Source: Chaetoderma sp. LZ-2023a
Taxonomy: Eukaryota; Mollusca; Caudofoveata; Chaetodermatida; Chaetodermatidae
DNA: 64,000 bases
Assembly (NCBI GenBank): GCA_034401795.1
Contig: CM067369.1
Span: 190,745,159 to 190,809,158, forward strand
Direction of reading: 5' to 3'
Positions 1 to 11,065 of this stretch are shown here, piece by piece; the stretch's first letter is position 1, and every line of letters begins with the position of its first letter. A model generated the notes under the pieces. The model had not been told where the DNA came from. It saw only the letters and a program-made list of their open reading frames with translations, and did not search any database. The translations under genes were made by a program, and so were the position numbers.

Positions 1-50
1 GGTTAACCAGTACAGACACAAAATGGCAAATTATTTATGTCAGATCCAAC

Positions 51-210
51 GAATATTCTTCTTTTTAATATTTTGAAACTGATTTGACTGGGAGATAGGC
101 CTATTGCTGCCTAAAGCAGCAGTGTGTTCCAGTCACATTATTTTCAAAATATTCAACAGCGTTACTGTATAGTTGTCTTGAAATTGATACATTGGAATTT
201 CAAGGGTTAT
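51..210 (+). repeat. MITE-A fragment (core and right arm)
   Basis: This matches the MITE-A inner core: a TTTTGAAACT..TTTGACTGG half, a short loop with CTGCC/GCAGCA, then the inverted half with TTCAAAATATTCAACAG. It continues into the 'TTGTCTTGAAATTGATA' right arm. Neither outer end is recognisable, so it is an old partial copy. Confidence 0.7.
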
Positions 211-862
211 TTATCAATGAGATCGATAAAATTATTGGTATTAGGTGATTAATCCTTGTACACACGCTGCAACACCAATATTACACCTTATCGAAGAGGC
301 GGATCATTTAAATACAGAAAAACATGCAAGATTTAATTATGTATATAGCATATGTAACCGCCATTATATGGATATTTCATGTATATATGTTTCATGCACT
401 TCTGAACAAGTTACCGAATAAACTTGAAATTTAAATTGACGATTTATGCGCCATAAATGGCATCGTCAAAACCACTGGTGACGCGGGTAATGAAGCAGTA
501 CCGGCCAGTACTGGCCCAGTAAGCTGCGTTATCAGAGGAGGACTCTCTGTAATTGCGAGATCCCCTGTTGCTGCGTGAATGGTTGTTTATAATGTATGAG
601 CGCAGAATCAACCCCTTAAAGCGCTCATTTTTCAAGATATGTCTAGAAGATGTTGGTTTTGATAAAGCTGCATGAGCAGCGTCACACGATATTACCTTTA
701 AAAATGCATGTCAGAAAGTAAAACAATAATAGCAAAGGACGTGATAACCAAATTACCGTGTCTGTCAATTAACATACTATTACCCACAAGAAAATCCCGT
801 TTTAGCAACGCGTGAACTTGCCAACAATGAAATCTCGAAGGTTATGCATTATTGATTTCAGG
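211..862. other. No gene recognised
   Basis: AT-rich DNA without a supportable coding region. The short open frames here have no recognisable motifs. Around 508-535 is a stretch (GGCCCAGTAAGCTGCGTTAT) shared with the small hairpin repeat C at 5168-5263. Confidence 0.5.
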
Positions 863-914
863 CCCCCCCCCACCCCCCACCCCCCTCTCTCTCTCTCTCT
901 CTCTCACTCTCTCC
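863..914 (+). repeat. C-rich run and (CT)n microsatellite
   Basis: A poly-C stretch broken by single A's passes directly into about a dozen CT dinucleotides. It is a plain polypyrimidine simple repeat. Confidence 0.9.
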
Positions 915-916
915 AT

Positions 917-1290
917 CACGTATATGACGTTAAAAAATATTACGGTACATGTAGGCTGACGTCACAATAAAAATGCGTAATAAACGATGTAGCTAAGTCC
1001 GTCGAGAACAGTTAAAAGTACGGCAGTTGTAAAAATTGTATATCTTTACTATTTAATGAACATTCGGTTGAATATTTTGAAACTAATTTGACTGGCCGCC
1101 GTTACTGCTATAGACAGCACCGGCACCCAGTAAAAATAGTTTCAAAATGTTCAACATCGTACCTGCATAGTTACCTTGATATTAGGGATTCTGTGAATTC
1201 AGAGTTGGATCGAACCCAACATGGGCAAATCGTGGGTGGAGCTTAGCCATAGATGGGCGGGCCACGGTTAAAATTCGACTCATCCATTAC
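917..1290 (+). repeat. MITE-A copy, forward
   Basis: The order of parts is the full MITE-A order: ATGACGT-rich left arm, TTTACTATTTAATGAACATTC, the TTTTGAAACTAATTTGACTGG core and its inverse, then GGGTGGAGCTTAGCC and GATGGGCGGG at the right end. The right end is the variant that closes with a CATCCATT motif rather than GGAAAGGT. Confidence 0.75.
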
Positions 1291-1345
1291 ACTACCAATT
1301 GAAGACATTGCATTGGATTATGAGCAGATGGCAATGGGCTGATCA

Positions 1346-1650
1346 ATTTCTAGCCATGCGCCGCCTATTTGTTGCTACGCTCCGCCTACCTTCCATACGT
1401 GTTTGGATCAGTTTACACCGTTTGAATGCGGAATTCTCAAAATCTCAATTTCTAGGTAACTCTACACGTAAGCTATATAATATTTTCAGGCGGATGGTCG
1501 TCTTTGGAATATTTCTGAAACTGTAAATTCACCAAAGACAAATAATTCTAACTTGTCAATTCCCCTGTATTAATGGTGTCAGCCAACCAGTGACGGATTT
1601 GATTATGACGTCATATACTTGAATAATAGATCTGATCCTTCCATTGCGTA
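1346..1650 (-). repeat. MITE-A copy, reverse and degraded
   Basis: The right-arm sequence TTTCTAGCCATGCGCCGCC comes first and a CRE-like TGACGTCA (1605-1612) last, so the copy is inverted. The inner palindrome is largely missing, with only half of the core visible. It closes with CTTCCATTGCG, the same variant end as other copies nearby. Confidence 0.6.
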
Positions 1651-1652
1651 AT

Positions 1653-1745
1653 TGCAATATTAGTATGGTGGGTGGAGTAGAGTAGTATAGAGCACCGTGG
1701 TCACTAGCTAGTCATGGCGGAAGTTGCTGTTCCGAAGGACTCACA
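1653..1745 (+). repeat. Repeat I copy
   Basis: About 90 bp including GTCATGGCGGAAGTTGCTGT that is found again, inverted, at 26010-26096. Both copies abut a MITE-A end. No coding potential is apparent. Confidence 0.5.
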
Positions 1746-1987
1746 ACGGATCCAAAGGAAATGCATGGGGTTTTCATAAGATCCCGCCAGTATTGTTCGT
1801 TTGTGAAGTGGATTAAATCCAGGGAACATATTATTGCTCTTAATCAGTATGAAACAACCACCGACAAAAACGTCATACAGCAAACTGTGTTCTCCTTGAA
1901 AGGCATGTACATTACAATTCTGTGGCAACACTTCTTCAAGAGTATCACCAATCTCTTTATCACCTTAAATTATCGGGGCGTCGAGGG

Positions 1988-2382
1988 AACCATTTCTAGC
2001 TATGCCTCGCCCATTTCTAGATAAGCTCCGCCCATGCTTTGCACGTATTGGGGTCGGTTTATCTACTACGAACCCTGAATTCCTAGAATCCAATTCTCAA
2101 GGCAATTATACAGGTTAGCTGCGACTATTTTGAAACTAATTTTACCTGGCACTGTTACTGCCTGTGGCAGCAACAGCGCCTAATCAAATTTTTTTTTTAA
2201 TATTCAACATAATGTTTATTAAATAGTAAATCCATCAAAGACACACAATTCGTACACTTGACGGAGTCTTTTATCTTCATGACGGATTCTTGTCTGTCAA
2301 TTATCATCATGAGGTCAACCTACCTGTGAATTAATTGATTATGACGTCATATAATTGAACAACATATTGGATTCATCAATTG
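1988..2382 (-). repeat. MITE-A copy, reverse, near full length
   Basis: It opens with CATTTCTAGCTATGCCTCGC (right arm), holds the palindromic core with a CTGCCTGTGGCAGCAACAG loop, then GTTTATTAAATAGTAAA, and ends in TGACGTCA (2342-2349) and GGATTCATCAATTG. The end class is the 'GGATTCATCAATTG' variant. Confidence 0.75.
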
Positions 2383-2550
2383 TATATGGGTGATGTTCAG
2401 ATTAGGTATACCCTCTCATTATTCAGAAGATGCGTGGATTATCCCCACTCTCAGAAATGTTGTTTGGGCACGAACGAAGAAACCTTTTCATGTCCTATTA
2501 CTGCAAAAAAGAACATTTAAGCACCAGTAGGTCCCTCATTTCTCGCTGTA

Positions 2551-2642
2551 GTCATAAACGTAAGCTGCTGAATATTCTTATGCAGTTACAGTTTCCAATC
2601 AAATTAGTTTCAAAATATTCACCAAAATATTCCTTACGCCTA
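2551..2642. repeat. MITE-A core fragment
   Basis: Only AAACGTAAGCTGCTGAATATT and the AATCAAATTAGTTTCAAAATATTC half remain. Confidence 0.5.
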
Positions 2643-2810
2643 GCACAAGTTGTCGTATCTGGTGTGTCTGATAGACTGATAGAATAGTCAAAAATATCAA
2701 CTGCTCCAACCAAAGAGGCTGGCTCATGCCACTTGCGCAACCTCTGTATGCCTAACACCTTAAAGTGAAGCTGGCAAAACACCGGGCACTGCTGTGGTCT
2801 TGAGAAAAGG

Positions 2811-3165
2811 CCATTTGCAGGCCAAGAGAAGAATATTTTCGAAAATGTTACCACTGGAATGACTGTGTCGTTGATTGAACCAGTCAACCCAGTGATAAAT
2901 TTTCAAAAAGTCCTCTTCTCTCTGCCTGTAAATGGGCATTGGCAAAGCAAAACCCTTTCTTGACCATTAACCCGTTGATTGTCAAGCCCGACAAAACGGT
3001 ATCTGCATAACTGTTATTTGTCGTGGTTTTGAGGACAGAGAGGTATTTTTGGAAATCTCTCTTGGCGTGCAAGAAAAATAAAAATGTTGTTAATCTTCTT
3101 GAAAAATATTGACCATTAAAGAGTGGATTGATACGAATAGGGTGTCAAACGTTTTGAGGCGTTCT
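2811..3165. repeat. MITE-B copy, long form
   Basis: It contains CCATTTGCAGGCCAAGAGAA and TACCACTGGAATGACTG, followed by the inverse arm (CCAGTGATAAATTTTCAAAA). The right flank to 3165 (GAAAAATATTGACCATTAAA, then TTTTGAGGCGTTCTTGACG) is shared with the MITE-B copy at 45313-45670, so the longer form is a real unit. Confidence 0.6.
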
Positions 3166-3795
3166 TGACGTAGAAGGTATTAAACACGCGCCAGAAAAAC
3201 AAACCAAGCCCTGGTTTGTTGAGTAGTATTGGTGCTAGCGGGCATACACCTGTTGCTTTGACATGGAGAACAGACTATCAATAAAAGATCGATGATTCTA
3301 CTCGCGCGATTTGTCTACCGAGAGTCTGTTTGACCAAGATCTGTGGCGGGTCAGACAGTGAATATAAGCGATACATATATGGCCGGATTCTTTGTGCGTA
3401 TCTATCTCAGCCCTGAGCTAATACAGATCAATAGGTTCCCACAACAAAGACCGGGTGTACCGCGGCCTTCAGGATTCACGCCTGTATATTAAACTGGATA
3501 TTGATTTGATATAAGCGTAAACATATATTCACAAAAATTACTGTTTGAACTCAACAGCTCAAGGGCGAGCGAGTGTTGTTACGCGGTGAACGGCCGCTTC
3601 TTACTCTATTCTATTCCTAATCTATGCCGGGATAGCGTGAAACGTGTTGTCATACTTAAGGGTGAATACCTATATTTATGTTCAGAATATTAGACTAATG
3701 ATCAAAACCTAAACAAACGTTGAGATCCCTCAAACATGAATAGATGCTGCACGTAGCCCGGACCAAAGCCTTCTTATTATTCAAAAGAAGAAGGC
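3166..3795. other. No gene recognised
   Basis: Unique-looking sequence. I find no repeat family, RNA gene or coding motif. Confidence 0.4.
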
Positions 3796-4193
3796 GATCC
3801 ATTTCTATCCCGCCCATTGTTAGCTAAGCCCCGTTCACGCTTTGCACGTGTTGCGATCGATAGAACCCGAAATTTCCAGAAATCCAAAATTAAGGTAGGC
3901 CTATACTATACAGGTAAACTGTTGAATATATTAAAACTAATTTGACTGGGTGCAGTTGACTAGGTGCTGTTGCTGCATATGGCAACACCAGTGCCCTGTG
4001 AAATTACTTAATTTTTAACAGATTGTTTAATAAATAGTAAATCCATTAAAGACATACAATTCGTACACTAGACGGACTATTCCAGCTTCGCGACAGAGTA
4101 TCTATGTCATTTATGGTTGTGACGACGGCCTACATGTGACGTAATTGATTATGACGGCATATACCTGAGTGACAGATCGGATAAATCAATTGC
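3796..4193 (-). repeat. MITE-A copy, reverse
   Basis: Right arm first (CATTTCTATCCCGCCCATTG), core with CTGTTGCTGCATATGGCAAC, then ATAAATAGTAAATCCATTAA and ATTGATTATGACGGCATATA. It closes with GGATAAATCAATTGC, the variant end class. The inner palindrome is reduced on one side. Confidence 0.7.
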
Positions 4194-4737
4194 AAGGACG
4201 TTGTAGTCTCTTTGATGGAAGTAAGACGGTGATACGTTTGTTGATTTCGTTGCTATAGATTGCAGCAACGGATTGCAGTGGCGGCATTGTTGTCAGTCAA
4301 AGACTCGATGCTATTTCAGCAAATGAAGAGCTAATGGCATCGGCCAGCTTCTATACCTCGATCAGAAACCATGCGTACAGGCAATCAAGAGGACATCGCT
4401 AGAAAGAATACATATTGATATATTCCTATTCACTGATTATTCGTAGTTAATGCAGGACCGTCCTGTCACGATCACATCTCTCAATCGTCGGTAGCTGATT
4501 GATAGGCATGATGACAAAGGTAAACAAATAAACTGCATATCTGTCTAGAGACGTCTTTGTTACCAAGACGGTTGCGAATCGTTTACTTCACGCAAAACCT
4601 TTCAGGAGAATGTTGGTGCATGCAAGATGCTACTTGCAACAAACGAATATATACTGAGTTGTGTACTAGATCGTACACGTGACAGGGAACGTGTTACGTA
4701 GCAGTAGACATGGGACTGTATATTGCACATGCACACA
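4194..4737. other. No gene recognised
   Basis: Contains TCGTTGCTATAGATTGCAGC and other short inverted motifs, but no family I can name and no coding signal. Confidence 0.4.
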
Positions 4738-5152
4738 CAATTGAAGATTCCAGTTTCTCAGTCAATTATATGACGTCATAAACAAGTACTTGACGTGTAT
4801 GATGACGCCATAATCAATTAGGTCATAAATGACGTAGCTATAAGTTCGTCACGAACACTTACTTGATGACGGACTACACGCTGTTGTACGAATTGCATGG
4901 CTTTGCTGTTTAATAAACATGATTTTGAATATTTTGGAACTAATTTGAATGAGCGCTGTCGCTGTTAGTGCCATAGGCAGCAACAGCAGCCAGTTAAATT
5001 AGTTTCAAAATATTCAACAACTTATCTGTATGTTTTTCTGGAAATTAATAGTCAGGGGTTCAGGGTTCGATGGATCCCAACACGGGCGAAGTGTGGGTGG
5101 AACTTAGCTAGAGATGGACGGGGAATAGCTGAAACTGGATTCCTCCATTGCA
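4738..5152 (+). repeat. MITE-A copy, forward, variant ends
   Basis: A complete order of parts: CAATTGAAGATTCCAGTTTC at the left and GAAACTGGATTCCTCCATTG at the right form clear terminal inverted repeats. Inside are TGACGTCA (4771-4778), the Gly-rich-looking G+A right arm with GTGTGGGTGGAACTTAGC, and the palindromic core. This is the best example of the second terminal class of MITE-A. Confidence 0.8.
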
Positions 5153-5167
5153 GCGTTATCATACCAG

Positions 5168-5263
5168 ATAACGCAGCTTACTGGGCCGATGCCGGGTGGA
5201 TACCATGCCGAGACTTTAAGTCTTTACGTTATCGGCCGGCATCGGCCTAGTAAGCTGCGTTAT
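5168..5263. repeat. Repeat C: 96-bp perfect-type hairpin
   Basis: Two 28-bp arms (5168-5195 and 5236-5263) are inverted complements with one or two mismatches, starting ATAACGCAGCTTACTGG. One arm end is repeated at about 508-535, so it is a dispersed small foldback element. Confidence 0.75.
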
Positions 5264-5332
5264 TAGGGATACTTAGGCGATATCTAAATGTTAGCAGGAA
5301 ACAGCCTCATCCGTCGCGCCTGGGCGTGAATC

Positions 5333-5860
5333 GATTAAAGGAAAACTGATTCCATCATATTCTATCTATTCAGGTGATAGAATATGCTTCATAATCTATA
5401 AATGGCATTTTAGCTTTTTATTATGCGGATAGAGAAAGACGTGCAGGCGTTAGTACACAAATACTGATGCATTCCTCCATCCTGGAATGGCTGCCATGAT
5501 TTACCTTTCCACCAATATAAAAATCCTAGACTCTCTGCGCCCATATATACATTCAGTAATAGAGATGTGCTCTAATGGACCTTTCCAGTTTTAGCTATGC
5601 CCCGCCCATCTCTATCTAAGCTCCACCGACGCAACGCTCGTGTTGGTATCGATCGATCTCTGAACTCCCTGACTATCAATTTCCAGAAAACTATGCATGT
5701 AAGCTGTTGCATATTTTGAAACTAATTCATCTGGGTGTTAGCTGTTGCTTCCAATGGTGGCGATTACGGCTCAATATTAACACGATTTAAATAGCAAATT
5801 ATTGTGATACACATAAAGAACTGTACCAAGTAGTGAAAGATATGGAATTTAATGAACAAA
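5333..5860 (+). repeat. Repeat H copy 1, carrying a MITE-A piece
   Basis: Two blocks, TATTCAGGTGATAGAATATG through AAAAATCCTAG and later GGTGGCGATTACGGCTCAA through GATATGGAAT, recur in the same order and strand at 40476-41010. In both places a MITE-A segment sits between the blocks. No coding potential is seen. Confidence 0.6.
5575..5758 (-). repeat. MITE-A partial copy inside repeat H
   Basis: Starts at the intact end ATGGACCTTTCCAGTTTTAGC-like sequence, runs through CCCCGCCCATCTCTATCTAAG and the GTAAGCTGTTGCATATTTTG core, then breaks off in the central loop. Confidence 0.75.
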
Positions 5861-6493
5861 ATCTGTCAAATTCAATGTCCTTTTTCTTGCAGCATAATAA
5901 TAGATGTACTAAGCCGGATTGAGTAGTCCATCAAGGGCTAAGCCTATAATCGGATGGACTCTCTACATTAAATTATCGGCGGCCATCTTGGCGACCATCT
6001 TGGATATTTCAATTTCCCCAACGGTGTCGTCCCATATGCACCCGTCAGATTCAGATTCAGTATGCATTAGAGGTGTGAAAACCATTAAAACATTGGCGGA
6101 CCATACTTTAGGGTTTTCAGTCCTATTGCCAGACTAAATAGACAGTCACAATATTTAACATTGGCAGACACATGTACAAGCACAAAGCACATAAGGCAGT
6201 ATATTATTATGAGTAGCATCTATTATTTATACATAGTTAATTTTATAGGATTGATATATCACAGGCACATGGTGGCAGTATATAGTCAAAGGCGTATCTA
6301 CGTTATGAAATATGACATAGTAATTGCAGGTAAATGTCATCATATGGGTGACATGCAAGTTAGGCATTTTGGCCACAGTTGATGGTGGGAGAAGTGAGGT
6401 GGCATGGTCTGTAACATAGTGGCTTTATTGTCTAATATGCCGGGACGGCAACACATTACAAAACATGGAGAACCCATATACATGCACACATAT
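5861..6493. other. No gene recognised
   Basis: Contains GCGGCCATCTTGGCGACCATC, a motif common in invertebrate repeats, and short open frames without motifs. No feature can be supported. Confidence 0.4.
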
Positions 6494-6542
6494 GAGGTGG
6501 TAGTGGGAGGGTGTGTGTGGGGGGGGGGGCGTGGGGGGGGGG
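6494..6542 (+). repeat. G-rich tract
   Basis: Several G runs, two of them about ten long, within 50 bp. The + strand could form a G-quadruplex. Confidence 0.8.
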
Positions 6543-6688
6543 TCATTAGGAGGGAATTTCAGCTTTTTATCACGCAGAAAAAGAAATGTATTCAGTCTTT
6601 TGGCCTGGCCAATTTAATGTTTTGTTTTCCGAAAATTCCCACCCATAGTCTATTTGACGTTTATATGTATTCAATATTCAACCTAGAA

Positions 6689-6746
6689 ATGTTCTATCCT
6701 ATGATTTTTTTTGTCGATTTGTACTCATATGGGGTCCTAGAATAAT
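6689..6746 (+). repeat. Repeat G copy
   Basis: ACCTAGAAATGTTCTATCCT through GGGGTCCTAGAA occurs again, inverted, at 24994-25058. Only about 60 bp is shared. Confidence 0.5.
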
Positions 6747-7040
6747 TTAGACCTTTCTGATGTTATCCTTTCGATTCAAGTTTAAGACCAGGTGCTAAAG
6801 GGCAGGTCTAGGTCAAAATACCTGGTTCACAGATGTCAAATATTCCAAATTGTCATAGAAACGTCAAATTAGGTTCAAATGGAGGGGAATTTTATGATGA
6901 ATAATTTTCGAACAAAATCTGACATAAATACCCATGCTATTTACCCGAGTTGTTTACCAGCAAACCAGCTCACGTCACGACCTGATTTGAGGGAATGACC
7001 TCGATGTTATAAAGGGGAATTTAAGCAAATTTCTTCCTAG

Positions 7041-7431
7041 ATGTATATCATATTAATTCTAATATTTCTTGTCCATGAGTTCGAGATGGTTGATTCATCT
7101 GTTGATGATGGGAAGTGCCTCGCTCAAGCATTCAAGTTGCGAAGAATCAAAAGCGTTATTGAACGTGCAATCGCGCAGCATGGCGTTGAACCCGTAATAG
7201 AATGCAGTTTAAGTTGGGCTCTCAAGGAGAGCACATAAAAACTGTTATTGTTCATTCATATCGAAGGGTCATGTCAAAATCATTGTGGCTAAGAATAGAA
7301 AGGATGGTTCAATAGACAGCGATGAATCACCGATTGCGAGAATCCGGTCACAAGTAAACTAGTTTGATTTAAAAAAACAATATTTGTTTTGTGCTAAAGT
7401 TCATCCTACATATCCTGATAGGTGGGACTGA
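7041..7431 (+). pseudogene. N-terminal part of a PIN-like/CXC family gene, split by an LTR element
   Basis: The translated sequence has the order I know from a large, multi-copy invertebrate protein family: a segment with SVIERAIAQHGVEPVIECS, then CYCSFISKGHVKIIV, then a Cys-containing FDLKKQYLFCAKVHPTYPDR segment. That last segment normally forms an early zinc-binding-like motif. The frame contains stop codons, and the match ends exactly at the GTAG target duplication of the LTR element. The rest of the same family continues at 16052, in a frame compatible with the empty site. The upstream TTTCTTCCTAG before 7041 could be a 3' splice site. The family has no accepted name that I can give; whether it is a host gene family or a mobile gene is open. 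Confidence 0.6.
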
Positions 7432-7435
7432 GTAG
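7432..7435 (+). repeat. Target site duplication GTAG, left
   Basis: The four bases directly before the 5' LTR match the four directly after the 3' LTR (16052-16055). Four to six bp is usual for Ty3/Gypsy integrases. Confidence 0.8.
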
Positions 7436-7680
7436 TGTGATGCGCCTAGAAAAGCGGGACTACCGTACATTAGCATGACAGTCGTTAGTTCCGTACTTTG
7501 CCGGAGATTGCCGAGTCGCCTGCAGGCAGTCGGTTGTCAGGCAACAGGGCGCGCACTGGAAGACGATTCCTGGACGGCAAGCAGTGCAGAGTAACTTTCC
7601 TCTCTTCTGGCCAGCTCGCCACATCACAGCTAAAGGTATCATTTATTACTAATTAACTAGCAATTACCTGATTCACTACA
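7436..7680 (+). repeat. 5' LTR
   Basis: Begins TGTGATGC and ends ATTCACTACA, giving the canonical TG...CA termini. It aligns without gaps to the 3' LTR at 15807-16051. Confidence 0.92.
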
Positions 7681-7682
7681 AT

Positions 7683-7691
7683 TGGTGTCAG
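7683..7691 (+). promoter_or_regulatory. Primer binding site, tRNA-Leu type
   Basis: TGGTGTCAG lies two bases after the 5' LTR and is complementary to the CTGACACCA end typical of leucine tRNAs. Confidence 0.7.
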
Positions 7692-8150
7692 GAATAAAAG
7701 CTCGCCCAGAAAAAACTTATTTGGAAAACCTAGTTGGGTTGCGGTTTTTCTCAAGTCTACATTGTCTATATCTGTGGTTTACAAATTTAGCGCCATTTTT
7801 TTCTAATTATTTACATTAAACTGTTTCCTGGTTTCACTTTGACTTTTCCCGGAGTATTCACCTAACATTCATGCAGGTAAATAAGTTTGTGAATTAAACA
7901 TGCCCATTTAATAATGTTTTACAGGTTTTTGTATGATTTCCTGTTTGTTTAATGCTGGTGATGTTTTTTATTCAGTTTTCGTGGTATGAGTATATGTTGT
8001 CTATCTGAGTCCAGAATGGGTTTCTCATCAATTTCTCAGTTCATTGTGTCATCAAACTCATCATAACCAGTCATTATCAACTTCTCATTATACAATATCA
8101 CTACCCTATAAGAGAATAATAGGCAATTTGGTTAGTGGTATATTTCATAA

Positions 8151-8830
8151 ATGTCTAAAGAGAAGCTGTTTAAATTTGTTGAGAATTACAAGTATGTTGC
8201 CAATCAAGTTACTCTTTCTGAATATAAACCTATAGTAATTGGTAACAGCAAAACAGCTCTTCTGGCACGCATTGACCCACATGATCTGATCGAATACTGG
8301 TGTGTTGCTGGTGCAAAAACATCAGTTTTAGTTCAATTGTTAAAGTCGAGAATTCAAACTGCCGTGCAAAGGTACAATAAGATTATTTTCTATTTCTGGT
8401 CTGGGACATGTGATTTGACCGACAAGAATAGCAAGTTCCTTTTTTGCGGGCAAACAGCAATGTAACAATCCAGAAAGTGTGCCAACAGTATCGAATTGCA
8501 GCTTCAATTACTTCTGAACATGGCCAGTTAATTAAATTCATTGATGTTCCAATTTTCTCTCTTGAAAATTGGAATAGAACTAAGGGTCATTCGAATCCAC
8601 ATCTATTTAAAGAAGATGATAAATTATTAGGCGAATGCATTTTGCAACTGAATCACAAAATTGATAGTATCAACGTTGAATTAGGTCAAATTACGATTAA
8701 GGTTAGCCACGACTTAATTAAAAGATGAAAAAATAAGTGTCATGTGCGCCATACTTTCCACCTTGATTACCTGTATGATGGGGTGCATGCTCAATCTTGG
8801 TTGTGTGAAGTTTGGTACATCAAAATTAAA
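8151..8830 (+). mobile_element. LTR fossil part: SGNH-like 5' region
   Basis: Between the primer site and gag lies a coding region that is not part of the standard Ty3/Gypsy set. It shows, in order, an IVIGNS segment (block I-like), a FWSGTCDLT segment (block III-like, compare GTND) and a DGVHA segment near 8776 (block V-like, compare DxxH). These are the landmarks of the SGNH/GDSL hydrolase fold. The assignment is by motif order only. It is part of a broken element. Confidence 0.5.
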
Positions 8831-8974
8831 TTAGACTATTCCAAACAGTTCTCATCAGCGCATGATCTATTGGATATTCATGTATCAACATCAGAATTGA
8901 ATTCTATTTACTAGTATAGCTAACCCTGTATTGTACTGGAATAGCCACCATTTGATGACCGACTGTATTCCTTG

Positions 8975-10450
8975 AAATCCAATTTCAAAGAGCTTTCCAT
9001 CATGGCTAACCCAATTCTCATCAATACTGCAGAATTGGATGAACTAATGGCAAGTAAAGAGATACGTGTAATGAAGGCTAAGAAAATTCTGAAATTTAGA
9101 GCGAACTGTGGTGGCCGTATAACACTTGGGCAACTAAAGTCAAACGAAGAGACGTGATCTATAGCTTTATTACTTGAGCCTCTCTATTTGGCAGGAGAAA
9201 TTAGTTTTGAGTCGGGCGCCGAAGCATTCAAGGAATCTCCTCATAAAGTAGGGTCCGACCCAAAGGATCGTACATTGGTTCTAAGAATGCAAGTTAAGGA
9301 ATTAACTAGACAACTGGATATTGAGAAGAAAAGGAACGAGTCGTTAAATAGAGTTTCCCTCAGTAAAGGGGGTACACAGTCTAAAAAACTAATCGATCAG
9401 ATGGTGCCTAGCGGGGTGTATACAAAGCGACACGAATGTGATGACGATGACAATTCTGACTCTGAACTAGAAAGAAAACCACGGCGTCTAGGAACTAGGA
9501 AGAGGTTGCCAGTCAGGTCCTATCAGGGACCACCACCTCCCAAAATGGCTACTTTTGATGGAACTACTGAGTGGCGACAATTCGTTTCCTTGCTTGAGAG
9601 AATTGCTGATCACTATGAGTGGCCCAACAGTCATAGACTTGAAATGCTCATAGAAGCATTGCGCCATAAGGCACTGAAATATTTCTGTACTTGCTCTCCC
9701 CAGTTGCAGAATAACTATATCAAACTAGCTACTAAATTAGATGCACGCTTTGGTGGAAGAGATTTACCACACACCATTCGCCATAGACTCCAGGACTCAA
9801 GATAATCGGTCATTGGAGGAGTTAGCGGAACTCATACAAGAGCTAATATTGACGGCTATCTGGATGGTGATGAAGACATCCTGGAGTATATTTCCATGGA
9901 CAATTTTCTCCGCAGTGTCGAGAACAAAAATGCTACTTTGACAGCAATGGATAAGGACCCATCCACCCTGGAGGAAGCACTTCAATATGTAAAAAGTGCG
10001 GTACATAATCAACATTTAGCATTAGGATCAAGGCGCCCTGAAGTCCGTAAAGTGCATTTTCATGATCAGGACACCCAAAATGACTACGATGAGTCCAGGC
10101 TCAGCAACCCGGTTCATGTTCGGACTGTTCAGTCAACTGACAAAGCAGACACACTTGAACAGGAAGTTACTGGTATTAAGTCTGAGCTATCCAGCTTAAA
10201 AGCTGAAGTATTGGACTTAAAAACTAAAGTTAATAAAATATTAACTATTCCAACTCCTAGGGGGCGTTCGCCTACCAGACGCCCAGAAAATAGCATACAA
10301 TGGAATGAGTCGCCATCTAGATATTCAAGAAGTAAACCTGGTGTTTTCTTTATTTGTCACGCTCCTGGGCATTTTAGCCGTGATTGCCCTGAGCCTCGAC
10401 GATCATCATCACCTTCATCGCCTAATTCCAAACCCAGTCGGCCTTTTGAA
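8975..10450 (+). mobile_element. LTR fossil part: gag (capsid and zinc knuckle)
   Basis: A charged N-terminal region precedes a capsid-like stretch around 9540-9800 (MATFDGTTEWRQFVSLLERI, then YEWPNSHRLEML), typical of Ty3/Gypsy gag. A coiled-coil-like segment lies around 10130-10240, and a retroviral-type zinc knuckle (CHAPGHFSRDC) near 10347-10388. The region is broken. Confidence 0.8.
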
Positions 10451-10499
10451 CAAATAAATTGCAATGACAATAAACAGGATAAAATAACTTTGTATGAGG

Positions 10500-11065
10500 T
10501 CCGGATGTATAAAGATCAAGGACATCCGATGAAACTTGTCATTCCAATCACCATTAATGGTACACATATCACCGCAGTTGTGGACACAGCTGCCCAGGTG
10601 ACAGTCATCGATGAAGATCTCGACAATAGGTTAAGTAGAAAATTAATTTTGGGAGAGGTTATGCTTAATGGGGCTGGTAAGGATAACGTCATCACTCAAA
10701 GAGTTGGGGAAGGATTGGACATCCGGATAGGAGACCTACAAACTAAGTGGAATGTTCTGGTGGCTAACATTTTTGATCCGGTGATCTTATGGTCAGATTT
10801 TCTTAAGGAACATTTGGCTGTAATTGATCTGGTTAATTTTTCTGTTACCGTTCATCAAACATTGATCCCCGCTTCAATGATGAAAGCTGCTGGGAATAAT
10901 GTACAGGTCGCACGAGTGAAATTAATGCATTTAACAATTGTTGGTCCTTTTGAAACAGTCCATACTATCGGCCATATAGATCAGTCCTTCGATCATACAA
11001 ACCATGAAGTAGTAATACAGCCTTCAAACCATCTGAAGGGTTTGGTTTCTCCCATGCCATTGTGA
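10500..11065 (+). mobile_element. LTR fossil part: aspartic protease
   Basis: The segment VVDTAAQVTVID resembles the retropepsin active site (hydrophobic-hydrophobic-D-T-A/G), and downstream DLQTKWNVLVANIFDPVILWSDFL-type sequence matches the usual C-terminal part of Gypsy proteases. It follows gag directly. Confidence 0.75.
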
